A DNA stretch of 64,000 nt from Dechloromonas sp. TW-R-39-2 (lineage in GTDB: Bacteria; Pseudomonadota; Gammaproteobacteria; Burkholderiales; Rhodocyclaceae): positions 1,829,001 through 1,893,000 of the forward strand of contig NZ_CP045202.1 of NCBI RefSeq assembly GCF_016864195.1, written 5' to 3'. Positions within the stretch are counted from its first letter, which is position 1. Each line of letters starts with the position of its first letter. The position numbers and the translations under genes are program-made. Below are positions 8,173-15,635 of the stretch, in pieces. The notes beneath the pieces were generated by a model. The model was not told the DNA's origin and searched no databases. It was given only the letters and a program-made list of their open reading frames with translations.

Positions 8173-10212
8173 ATGTTCGGCCAGATGACCCGGTTGCAAC
8201 GTTACTACCTGAGTTACACAGGGGGTTTCCTGTTGTTTATCGGCGTGCTGGCCGTGCTTGAGCAGCACGGCATGCCACCGCGCTGGATCGGCTACGCCTT
8301 CCTGTTTTTCACCATCTTTCTCTATGCCGCCATCGGCATCATGAGCCGCACATCGGATGTTTCCGAGTATTACGTCGCGGGTCGCCGGGTGCCGGCTTTT
8401 TTCAATGGCATGGCAACGGGGGCCGACTGGATGAGCGCGGCCTCGTTCATGGGGCTGGCGGGTACCCTTTATCTGTCGGGACACCAGGGGCTGGCCTTCG
8501 TGATCGGCTGGACCGGCGGATTCGTGCTGGTTGCCTTGTTGCTGGCGCCGTATTTGCGACGTTTTGGCGAATACACCATTCCCGATTTTCTCGGGGCTCG
8601 CTACGGCGGCAATGCAATTCGCCTCGTCGCCGTGGGCGCGGCTATCCTGGCCTCCTTTGTGTACGTCGTAGCGCAGATTTATGGGGTCGGGGTAATCACC
8701 AGCCGGTTTGTCAGTCTGCAATTCGAAATCGGGGTTTTCCTCGGCCTGGCCGGCATCCTGGTTTGTTCGTTTCTGGGTGGCATGAAGGCGGTGACCTGGA
8801 CGCAAGTCGCCCAGTACGTCATTTTGATCATCGCTTACATTACCCCGGTAGCCATCCTTTCCTACAACGTCACCGGCAACCCGGTGCCGCAACTGGTTTA
8901 CGGACAAGTGCTGCAGGAGGTTACCCGCCTTGAACATCGCCTGTTCAATACGCCGGCGGAAATCGAGGTGCGCAACCTTTATCGCGAACGGGCCGATCTC
9001 TACGCCCAAAAGATCATGCAATTGCCGCAATCATTGACGCTTGAACGGGAGAAGTTCTCGGCCGAGATCAATCGTCTGAAAGCCAGCGATGCGCAGATGA
9101 AGGATATCGTCGCGGTCGAGCGCCTGCGCCGCGATTTGCCGCATGACCCGGATCAGGCGCGTTCGCAGTGGGAAAATGCGATGTTTTCGGCCGTCGACCG
9201 CGGCAAGATGCCGACGCATCATGCCGAGGCTTTTCCGGGGGAAAGTGATGCCGAACAGATGGCCATGCGGCTCAATTTCATGGCCCTCATCTTTTGCCTG
9301 ACAATCGGCACGGCGGCCTTGCCCCATATCCTGATGCGCTATTACACGACGCCAACCGTGCGGCAAGCGCGCGAGTCTGTTTTCTGGTCGCTCCTCTTTA
9401 TCTTGCTGCTTTACATTACCGCCCCGGCTTACGCCGTTTTCGCCAAGTTCGAAGTGTTCAGCCATCTGGCCGAAATTCCGCTGACCAAGTTGCCCGGCTG
9501 GGTTGCGGCCTGGAGCAAGGTCGGCCTGGTCAACATCGAAGATATCAACGGCGACGGCATTCTCCAGTTGGCAGAACTGTCGATGAATCCCGATGTGATC
9601 GTACTGGCCACCCCGGAAATTGCCGGCATGCCTTACGTGGTATCGGGTCTGGTTGCCGCCGGTGCGCTGGCCGCTGCCTTGTCGACGGCCGATGGCTTGC
9701 TGCTGACCATTACCGGCGCACTGTCGCACGACGTCTATTACCGCATCGTTCGGCCGGATGCTTCGACCCAGTTGCGTCTGGTCATCTCGAAGTCATTGCT
9801 GCTCGTTGTGGCTGTGCTGGCCGCAACGGTTGCGGCGCAAAAACCCGGAACGATCGTCTCGATGGTTGCCTGGGCGTTCTCGATTGCCGGGTCGGCATTT
9901 TTCCCCGCGCTCGTGCTCGGTATTTTCTGGAAAGGGGCAAGTCGGATCGGCGCCCTGGCCGGGATGGTGCTCGGTACCTTGTTGACGCTTTACTACATCG
10001 TTCGGGTTGAATTCAACGAAATTCCCTGGTTGGGGATTTCCAATCTGCACATGGAGCCGTGGCTGTATATCCAGTCAACCTCGGCCGGTGTTTTTGGCGT
10101 CATCGCCGGATTCATCACCATCATTCTGGTCAGTTTGCTGACCCCGTCAGGCGATAGCGCTTCCGCTTTCCTCAAGGGAATTCGGCGTACCGAACAGAGG
10201 AGTGGGCGTTGA
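8173..10212 (+). CDS. Sodium:solute symporter, large subunit (VC_2705/TIGR03648-like)
   Basis: ATG 8173 is preferred; the frame stays open upstream but overlaps the previous gene. The 679-residue product has the SSS fold (for example YYVAGRRVPAF and NGMATGADWMS in the N-terminal helices) and resembles the acetate permease ActP group. A long soluble insertion (about residues 240-360) breaks the helix pattern. A second loop (about 457-468) contains DINGDGILQLAE, which fits an EF-hand calcium loop. The small DUF4212 subunit overlaps its end, as is typical of this two-subunit subfamily. It probably imports acetate or another small organic acid with sodium; the substrate is not proven. Confidence 0.88.
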   Translation: MFGQMTRLQRYYLSYTGGFLLFIGVLAVLEQHGMPPRWIGYAFLFFTIFLYAAIGIMSRTSDVSEYYVAGRRVPAFFNGMATGADWMSAASFMGLAGTLYLSGHQGLAFVIGWTGGFVLVALLLAPYLRRFGEYTIPDFLGARYGGNAIRLVAVGAAILASFVYVVAQIYGVGVITSRFVSLQFEIGVFLGLAGILVCSFLGGMKAVTWTQVAQYVILIIAYITPVAILSYNVTGNPVPQLVYGQVLQEVTRLEHRLFNTPAEIEVRNLYRERADLYAQKIMQLPQSLTLEREKFSAEINRLKASDAQMKDIVAVERLRRDLPHDPDQARSQWENAMFSAVDRGKMPTHHAEAFPGESDAEQMAMRLNFMALIFCLTIGTAALPHILMRYYTTPTVRQARESVFWSLLFILLLYITAPAYAVFAKFEVFSHLAEIPLTKLPGWVAAWSKVGLVNIEDINGDGILQLAELSMNPDVIVLATPEIAGMPYVVSGLVAAGALAAALSTADGLLLTITGALSHDVYYRIVRPDASTQLRLVISKSLLLVVAVLAATVAAQKPGTIVSMVAWAFSIAGSAFFPALVLGIFWKGASRIGALAGMVLGTLLTLYYIVRVEFNEIPWLGISNLHMEPWLYIQSTSAGVFGVIAGFITIILVSLLTPSGDSASAFLKGIRRTEQRSGR

Positions 10213-10460
10213 AGCATCCCGATGAGGCTTACTGGCTCAAGACACGACGCCTGACATTCGCTTTGCTGTTTGTCTGGATTGTTGTTACGTTCGGCGCCAG
10301 CTGGTTTGCCCGGGAGCTCAACGAGTTTTCCCTGTTCGGTTTCCCTCTGGGCTTCTATATGGGGGCGCAAGGGGTGATTTTCATCTACCTCCTGATCATC
10401 TGGTTCTACAACCGCCAGATGCGTCGCCTGGAGCGCGAATTCGGGATTGATGACGAATAG
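10209..10460 (+). CDS. DUF4212 symporter small subunit (TIGR03647-like)
   Basis: This 83-residue protein has two membrane helices (about 16-37 and 48-67), a charged N-terminus and a basic/acidic tail. It starts with TTG overlapping the TGA of the large subunit, a layout that implies translational coupling. The pair of a large SSS protein with a DUF4212 protein is the known arrangement of this subfamily, in which the small protein is thought to be needed for assembly or activity. Length and topology match the family. Confidence 0.9.
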   Translation: MKHPDEAYWLKTRRLTFALLFVWIVVTFGASWFARELNEFSLFGFPLGFYMGAQGVIFIYLLIIWFYNRQMRRLEREFGIDDE

Positions 10461-10728
10461 CCTGCTTTTCCTGCTCTCGGCCGTCAGGGCCATTAGCGAG
10501 ATGCTGGGCCTGTGCTTGCTGGCACAGGCTGCCATGTATGTGCTACTAGGGCATCGGCGAGGGGTAAATCCAATTTACCGACTATTTTCGCTGTTGACCG
10601 CAGCACCCAGAAAAGTGGCCCGGATATTCCTGCCCCGGGCGCTGAGTGAACCCCTGGTCGCTGTTTTCTGCTTCCTGGTTTTATTCGCAATCTGGCTTGG
10701 ATTGGCCATTTTGCGAAAATTCATTTGA
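10450..10728 (+). CDS. Small conserved membrane protein of unknown function
   Basis: The 92-residue product starts at ATG 10450, inside the end of the DUF4212 gene (a TTG three bases upstream is an alternative). It has hydrophobic segments near residues 14-32 and 67-90, separated by a basic stretch. I do not recognise a family. The overlap and shared direction place it in the symporter operon, so an accessory membrane role is likely. Its final codons overlap the -35 element of the tRNA-Ser promoter. Confidence 0.7.
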   Translation: MTNSLLFLLSAVRAISEMLGLCLLAQAAMYVLLGHRRGVNPIYRLFSLLTAAPRKVARIFLPRALSEPLVAVFCFLVLFAIWLGLAILRKFI

Positions 10729-10752
10729 CCAAACCCAAACTCCTGCTACAAT
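10725..10752 (+). promoter_or_regulatory. Promoter of tRNA-Ser
   Basis: TTGACC (10725-10730) and TACAAT (10747-10752) are separated by 16 bases and lie just upstream of the tRNA. The -10 box is followed by a G+C-rich GCGCGCC discriminator, typical of stringently controlled stable-RNA promoters. Confidence 0.8.
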
Positions 10753-10763
10753 GCGCGCCTCTT

Positions 10764-10854
10764 GGAGCGGTGGATGAGTGGTTTAAGTCGCACGCCTGGA
10801 AAGCGTGTGTGGGTTAATAGCCCACCGCGGGTTCGAATCCCGCCTGCTCCGCCA
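10764..10854 (+). tRNA. tRNA-Ser (anticodon GGA)
   Basis: This is a 91-base class II tRNA with encoded CCA. The acceptor strand GGAGCGG pairs with CTGCTCC through one G-T pair. The anticodon arm is CACGC-CTGGAAA-GCGTG with GGA at 10798-10800. The variable arm is long, as expected for serine, and the T arm contains GGTTCGAATCC. It decodes UCC and UCU. Confidence 0.97.
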
Positions 10855-10863
10855 AGACAAATG

Positions 10864-10889
10864 AAAAACGGCCCTTCAGGGCCGTTTTT
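10864..10889 (+). terminator. Rho-independent terminator of tRNA-Ser
   Basis: ACGGCCC-TTCA-GGGCCGT followed by five T lies 10 bases after the tRNA. An A-run on the other side means it may also terminate the convergent GGDEF gene. Confidence 0.88.
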
Positions 10890-10898
10890 CATTTCTGC

Positions 10899-11900
10899 TT
10901 ACCGATTCAACGAGTTTGCATGGTGCTTCTGTTTGACCGAGTACATGCGCTGGTCGGCCAGTTCAAGCAGTTCCAGTGCGTCGTTTCCTTCCTTGGGGAT
11001 ATAGGCAGCTCCGATGCTGGCACTCAGGTCGTATTGCTGCCCGTTGAACTCGAAGGGCTCTTTTTTGATCTCGTGATAAAACCGCCCGATCGCCATATCT
11101 AGTTTTTCTTCAGACTCCACTGATGTCAATACGACACCAAATTCGTCGCCGCCCAGTCGTGCCACGGTATCGGAGGTGCGGGCGCAGGATTGGATGCGTT
11201 TTGCAAATTCGATCAGGACGGCGTCTCCGGATCGGTGGCCGTGCTGGTCATTGATTTTCTTGAGCGAGTTCATGTCAATCATCAGAACACCGGAGGCGTG
11301 TCCGTCCCGTCTGCTGCGAGCAATGGCGTTGCGCAGATGATCGATGAACAGGCCGCGATTTGCCAGGCCAGTCATTGAATCGTGCGTGGCCTTGTGAAAT
11401 AGCTCGTTTTCATCGTACAAGGCAGCAAAGTACATCGATGCGGCAATCAATTCGGCCAACAGTCCGAGCAAGACCACATCCTCTTCGGAAAAACTGTTGC
11501 GCTTGGCGGACATTGCTTTCAGGACACCGACTGCTTCGCCACAGTGAATCAGCGGAATCACCAGTAAAGAGCGTAATCCGACCTGTCTGCAGGCATCACG
11601 GTTAACTCTGGAGTCGGTTTCTGAATCGTTGCAAATCAGTGGGCTTTGCTTCTCGATACAGAGCCCGGAGATGCTTGCGTTGCGTTTCAGGCGCAAGCCT
11701 ATCTGCGGGGCAGCAATGCCCGCTGCGGCTTCATAGACCATTTCCTCGCCATCGACCAGCTCAACGGCGGCGCCGTCGACACCGAGCAGTTTGGCCGTTT
11801 TATCAACGACCAGCGACATGACTTGTCCGACATCCAGCCCCAATTTCACAATTTCGGTCTGGATTTTAATGATATCAATGAGTTGTTTTTTGGTTGGCAT
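10899..11900 (-). CDS. GAF-GGDEF diguanylate cyclase
   Basis: The 333-residue protein has a GAF domain (about 20-160) and a GGDEF domain (about 170-330). The active-site motif is intact (GGDEF 250-254, metal-binding Asp near 209). An RxxD inhibitory site (Arg241-Asp244) lies five residues upstream, so product inhibition by c-di-GMP is expected. There is no membrane segment or signal peptide, so it should be cytosolic, with the GAF domain as sensor of an unknown small ligand. It is a single gene, convergent with tRNA-Ser and divergent from the cytochrome gene. Confidence 0.92.
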   Translation of the reverse strand: MPTKKQLIDIIKIQTEIVKLGLDVGQVMSLVVDKTAKLLGVDGAAVELVDGEEMVYEAAAGIAAPQIGLRLKRNASISGLCIEKQSPLICNDSETDSRVNRDACRQVGLRSLLVIPLIHCGEAVGVLKAMSAKRNSFSEEDVVLLGLLAELIAASMYFAALYDENELFHKATHDSMTGLANRGLFIDHLRNAIARSRRDGHASGVLMIDMNSLKKINDQHGHRSGDAVLIEFAKRIQSCARTSDTVARLGGDEFGVVLTSVESEEKLDMAIGRFYHEIKKEPFEFNGQQYDLSASIGAAYIPKEGNDALELLELADQRMYSVKQKHHANSLNR

Positions 11901-12027
11901 TTCTGGGGCAGATCATTGAGTTGATGCATTCGTAACATAGCACGAGGCTTGGCTTCCTGTGAAAGTGCTATCGGTATCGATCTGTTTTTGGTTGATAATC
12001 GCACCCTCTGATCGAATGGGTAGCCTG

Positions 12028-12474
12028 ATGCGCCATAAAAATATTGTGATGTTTGTACTGGCTCTGCTGTTCGTCGCAGCGTGTGGCGAGCCGGAAGATA
12101 ACCGTCCCGGTAAACCGGTGGCGAGCAGGCGGGCTGCTTTTGCAAAAATGCTGCGTGCTTTCGAACCGATGGGGGTCAAGTTGCGCAAGGGGCAATATGA
12201 CGTTGCCCAGTTTTCTGCTCATGCCAAGGAGTTGGTCGCAGTGAGGGATCTGCCATGGCAGCATTTCGGCCCCGATACCAATTATCCGCCGAGTCATGCG
12301 AAGGGTCGCGTCTGGGCTGAACCGGCATTGTTCGAGACCAAGCGCCAGGCTTTTTTTGAGGCATCGGATCGACTGCTAAAAGCGACCGATGGCGGTGATG
12401 TGAAATTGGTGACCCAGGCTTACGAGTCTGTGCACGAAACCTGTCGCGATTGCCACAAGGCATTCAAGGACTGA
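12028..12474 (+). CDS. Lipoprotein cytochrome c, class II (cytochrome c'-like)
   Basis: The 148-residue product has a lipoprotein signal peptide with lipobox VAAC (lipidated Cys19). A single haem site CRDCH (Cys139, Cys142, His143) lies a few residues from the C-terminus, the position typical of class II cytochromes c. A four-helix, mostly helical body fits. It should be anchored on the periplasmic face and bind one c-type haem; roles in electron transfer or NO/CO binding are known for the family. ATG 12016 is an alternative start; neither has a strong ribosome site. Confidence 0.85.
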   Translation: MRHKNIVMFVLALLFVAACGEPEDNRPGKPVASRRAAFAKMLRAFEPMGVKLRKGQYDVAQFSAHAKELVAVRDLPWQHFGPDTNYPPSHAKGRVWAEPALFETKRQAFFEASDRLLKATDGGDVKLVTQAYESVHETCRDCHKAFKD

Positions 12475-12503
12475 GTTGCGTGGTGATGGTTGTTGTGCGC
12501 AAT

Positions 12504-12531
12504 AAAAAAGCGCCCCGCGGGGCGCTTTTTT
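12504..12531. terminator. Bidirectional terminator between the cytochrome gene and suhB
   Basis: AGCGCCCC-GC-GGGGCGCT is flanked by an A-run and a T-run, so it can stop transcription from both converging genes. Confidence 0.88.
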
Positions 12532-12546
12532 CTGGGGAGGTAAAAC

Positions 12547-13359
12547 TCAGCCGCGCACAGAGGCTGGCAGTTTTTCCTGGATCAGATTAAGCAGGGGGGC
12601 GAATACTTTCGGCGTGCCAGCAATAAGGTTGCCTGTGTCCAGATAGTTGGCGTCGCCCCGCAGGTCGCTGACCAAACCGCCAGCTTCGGAGATGAGCAGT
12701 GCGCCGGCAGCCATGTCCCAGGGAGACAGGCCGAATTCCCAGAAGCCATCGTAGCGGCCGCAGGCGACGTTGGCCAGGTCGAGCGATGCTGCGCCCGGAC
12801 GGCGCTGGCCGGCTGTTTTTTGGCAAAGATCCTTGAAGATGGCGATGTAGGTGTCGATGTGCTCGAATGAACGGTAGGGGAAACCTGTGCCGATCAGTGC
12901 ATCCTGGAGCTTGAGCCGCTTCGAAACACGAATCCGGCGCTCATTGAGGAAGGCGCCAGCGCCCTTGCTGGCCGTAAACAGTTCATTGCGGTTCGGATCG
13001 AAAACAACGGCTTGTTCAACAGTGTTGCCTTTGGCCAGGGCAATTGAAACCGCGTATTGCGGCAAACCATGGATAAAGTTGGTTGTGCCATCAAGCGGAT
13101 CGATGATCCACTGGTATTCCGATTCATCGCCGCCCTTGCCGGCAGACTGGCCGGACTCCTCTGCTAGAATGCCGTAGCTCGGATAGGCTTCCTGCAGGAT
13201 TTCGATGATCGCAGCTTCCGCAGCCTTGTCGACTTCGGTGACGAAATCGTTTGGCTGCTTGGCTGTGACCTTGAGTAAATCCAGGTCATTGGAAGCGCGG
13301 TTGATGATCTGGCCGGCGCGACGCGCGGCCTTGACGGCAATATTAAGGGCTGGATGCAT
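12547..13359 (-). CDS. suhB: Inositol-1-monophosphatase family protein SuhB
   Basis: This 270-residue protein carries the metal-binding motifs of inositol monophosphatases: EES in the N-terminal part, then [10 protein letters not shown], and near the C-terminus SPWDMAAG with the following EAGG. Length matches SuhB (267 in E. coli). The enzyme dephosphorylates inositol-1-phosphate with magnesium. In proteobacteria SuhB also takes part in rRNA antitermination complexes. It is divergent from trmJ, with a 66-base shared promoter region, an order common in proteobacteria. Confidence 0.95.
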   Translation of the reverse strand: MHPALNIAVKAARRAGQIINRASNDLDLLKVTAKQPNDFVTEVDKAAEAAIIEILQEAYPSYGILAEESGQSAGKGGDESEYQWIIDPLDGTTNFIHGLPQYAVSIALAKGNTVEQAVVFDPNRNELFTASKGAGAFLNERRIRVSKRLKLQDALIGTGFPYRSFEHIDTYIAIFKDLCQKTAGQRRPGAASLDLANVACGRYDGFWEFGLSPWDMAAGALLISEAGGLVSDLRGDANYLDTGNLIAGTPKVFAPLLNLIQEKLPASVRG

Positions 13360-13425
13360 GGGCTTAAAGAGCTAACGGGCGGCCAGAGCCACCCGATTTA
13401 TATTTGAAAGACTGAATTTTACACT

Positions 13426-14187
13426 ATGAACCCCGAACTGCTGCTTTCGCGTATCAGAGTCGTGCTGTGTCGCCCGAGTCACCCTGGCAATATCGGCGCT
13501 GCAGCCCGCGCCATGAAAACAATGGGGCTTTCGAATTTGTATCTGGTGGCACCAAAGCAGTTTCCTGATCCAGAGGCCGATACTCGGGCCACTGGCGCGG
13601 TCGACGTCCTGCAGGCCGCCAAAATCACCGAAACCCTGAGCGAGGCTCTGGTCGGAACCGTCTTCGCCGTGGCGCTGTCGGCTCGCCAGCGCGATTTGGG
13701 GCCGAGTATCGGGGCGCCGCGTGAAACGGTTGCACGTTTGCTGCAGGAGGCTGGTGAGGGCGATGTCGCGCTGGTCTTTGGCAATGAAACGATGGGTCTG
13801 ACCAACGATGAAATATTTCACTGCCAGGCTGCCGTGACCATTCCGACCAATCCGGATTTCAGTTCGCTGAATCTGGGATCTGCCGTTCAAGTACTTTGTT
13901 ATGAGTGCCGGATGAGTGCTTTTGCCGAGAAACCACCCGTTGTCGCCCAGGGCGTTACGCCTTTTACCTCGCCGGTTGCAACCAACGATGAGGTCGAGGG
14001 GTTTTTCGGCCATCTTGAATCAGTCATGATCACTACGGGTTTCTACAATCCTTTGCAGCCCGGGCGACTGATGCCAAAAATTCGTCGCTTGTTTGGACGA
14101 GTCCGTCTTGAAAAGGATGAGGTCAATATTTTGCGGGGTGTGCTGGCTTCGACTCAGGTCAAGACAGGCTACGGGCGCAAGGAGTAA
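13426..14187 (+). CDS. trmJ: tRNA (cytidine/uridine-2'-O)-methyltransferase TrmJ
   Basis: The 253-residue protein is a SPOUT/TrmH-type methyltransferase. The N-terminal motif RPSHPGNIGAAARAMKTMG, the middle motif FGNETMGLTN and the C-terminal SLNLGSAVQVL form the knotted S-adenosylmethionine site. TrmJ methylates the ribose of position 32 in several tRNAs. The C-terminal extension of about 90 residues fits TrmJ rather than the shorter TrmL. It lies opposite suhB and is followed six bases later by the converging HDOD gene. Confidence 0.94.
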   Translation: MNPELLLSRIRVVLCRPSHPGNIGAAARAMKTMGLSNLYLVAPKQFPDPEADTRATGAVDVLQAAKITETLSEALVGTVFAVALSARQRDLGPSIGAPRETVARLLQEAGEGDVALVFGNETMGLTNDEIFHCQAAVTIPTNPDFSSLNLGSAVQVLCYECRMSAFAEKPPVVAQGVTPFTSPVATNDEVEGFFGHLESVMITTGFYNPLQPGRLMPKIRRLFGRVRLEKDEVNILRGVLASTQVKTGYGRKE

Positions 14188-14192
14188 GCGGG

Positions 14193-15071
14193 TCAGGCTA
14201 TTCCCGAGCGCATTTCAGCCGCCAGGGCATCAATTTCCGGCTGAAGGTGGCCGTATGTCTCACGCAGGAGGATGAGTTCCGGGCTGTCCTCTGCCTGCTC
14301 CTGCATCAACCATTCAAAGTGGCCACCAGCCAGCATATTGGCAACGTAGAGTACGTCAGTCAGTGTGCGGATGGGGCAGGGGAGAGGGCGAACCTGGTCG
14401 TGGTCTTCTGTCGCCAGGACAATTTCCTGTGGAATGCCCAGGGCATTGAGTAGCGATACGCCAATGCTTTCATGCCACTGGATGATCAGGTATTTGACAC
14501 TTTCCGGGCGGTGACGCAATTCTTCATATTGAGTTGCCCGGTACAGCATGTAAAACGCACCCAGGTCATGTATCAGGCCTGCCAGCATGGCCTCGTCAGG
14601 ATTCAGTTTTGTCGTGTGGCGGGCAATGATGCGAGCCGCCGCCGCAGTCTGAATCGAGTGATCCCAGAGCAGGCGAGTGATTTCCGTGAACTCGGCCATC
14701 CCCTTGGCTCGTAACAACTGGTGCATGACGATCGACATGGCCGCTGTTCTGACTGTGTTTATGCCAAGTCGCGCAATGGCTGACTTGATGTCAAATACTT
14801 CCCGACCTTCCGGATTCAGTGCCACCGAGTTGGCCAGATGCAGAAGTTTGGCGCTGATCAGTGGTTCCAGGGAGACAACGGCTGCGATGCTGCCAATCGT
14901 TTGATTGGGGTCTTGCAGGACCTTGCGCAAACGGAGCACAGCATCAAAGTGTGTTGGAAAAATGACTTCCCCACCCAGTTCGGCGGCAATATCTTCAAGC
15001 ATCTGGAAGCGCTGTGCTTTCAGTGCTGCACCCGTCTTATCTTGATCTTCGCAGTTTGAGATATTTAGCAT
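14193..15071 (-). CDS. HDOD domain protein
   Basis: The 292-residue protein contains an HDOD domain (about 35-240), a degenerate HD-phosphohydrolase fold. Characteristic stretches include SAKLLHLANS, IARLGINTVR and a GLIHDLG motif. HDOD proteins mostly act as non-enzymatic signalling adaptors in stress, motility or c-di-GMP circuits. No output domain is attached. It is a single gene, bounded by the hupB terminator upstream and trmJ downstream. Confidence 0.9.
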   Translation of the reverse strand: MLNISNCEDQDKTGAALKAQRFQMLEDIAAELGGEVIFPTHFDAVLRLRKVLQDPNQTIGSIAAVVSLEPLISAKLLHLANSVALNPEGREVFDIKSAIARLGINTVRTAAMSIVMHQLLRAKGMAEFTEITRLLWDHSIQTAAAARIIARHTTKLNPDEAMLAGLIHDLGAFYMLYRATQYEELRHRPESVKYLIIQWHESIGVSLLNALGIPQEIVLATEDHDQVRPLPCPIRTLTDVLYVANMLAGGHFEWLMQEQAEDSPELILLRETYGHLQPEIDALAAEMRSGIA

Positions 15072-15088
15072 ATTGCTATTGTCTCAAC

Positions 15089-15113
15089 AAAAACCCCGCT
15101 GCGGGAGCGGGGT
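15089..15113 (-). terminator. Rho-independent terminator of hupB
   Basis: Read on the minus strand, ACCCCGCT-CCCGC-AGCGGGGT is followed by a T-run. It lies about 85 bases past the hupB stop and before the HDOD gene. Confidence 0.85.
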
Positions 15114-15198
15114 TGATGTTATTTCTGGTGTGCCATACATGCCGGCATTACCCGTAAGGGCTGCGCACTAGTGTATGAGCGTCACGTTATCAACAATA

Positions 15199-15471
15199 TT
15201 AGTTGATGGCGTCTTTCAGACCCTTGCCAGCGCGGAATTTCGGCGACTTGGCGGCCTTGATTTCAAGGGTCTTGCCGGTGCGCGGGTTGCGACCGGTGCG
15301 GGCGGCGCGTTCGCCGACGTAGAACGTACCGAAGCCAATCAGGCTGACGGTGTCGCCGGCCTTCAGGGCAGCCTTGACGGCTTCGACGGTAGCGTCGAGC
15401 GCGCGGCCGGCAGCAGCCTTGGAAATGTCAGCGGATGCAGCGATTTGATCGATCAGTTCAGTCTTGTTCAT
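15199..15471 (-). CDS. hupB: HU-type nucleoid DNA-binding protein
   Basis: This 90-residue protein matches HU in length and sequence: [11 protein letters not shown] at the start, [18 protein letters not shown] in the DNA-binding arm, and a basic C-terminal part. HU bends and compacts DNA as a dimer. An AGGGGA ribosome site precedes the ATG. Position downstream of lon is the conserved proteobacterial order; the gene also has its own promoter. Confidence 0.97.
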   Translation of the reverse strand: MNKTELIDQIAASADISKAAAGRALDATVEAVKAALKAGDTVSLIGFGTFYVGERAARTGRNPRTGKTLEIKAAKSPKFRAGKGLKDAIN

Positions 15472-15523
15472 TTAGGTCCCCTAGGTGGATGAATTTAAAC
15501 AGCAGAATTTTAGTGAGGACGGA

Positions 15524-15553
15524 TTTATATCTCTGGCGAAATCCTTGTGTCAA
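15524..15553 (-). promoter_or_regulatory. Promoter of hupB
   Basis: On the minus strand, a perfect TTGACA (15553-15548) and TATAAA (15529-15524) are 18 bases apart. Transcription would start about 45 bases before the hupB ATG. Confidence 0.75.
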
Positions 15554-15595
15554 GCGGATTTTCGCCGGATTTCCGGCTCGGTATGTAGGCTGGTA

Positions 15596-15623
15596 GCATG
15601 CTGTCGCCATTGTGACAGCATGC
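15596..15623. repeat. 10-bp inverted repeat in the lon-hupB gap
   Basis: GCATGCTGTC and its perfect complement GACAGCATGC flank an 8-base loop, 12 bases past the lon stop. No T-run follows on either strand, so it may be a Rho-dependent or mRNA-stabilising hairpin after lon rather than a classical terminator. Confidence 0.65.
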
Positions 15624-15635
15624 ATTCCTTGTAAA

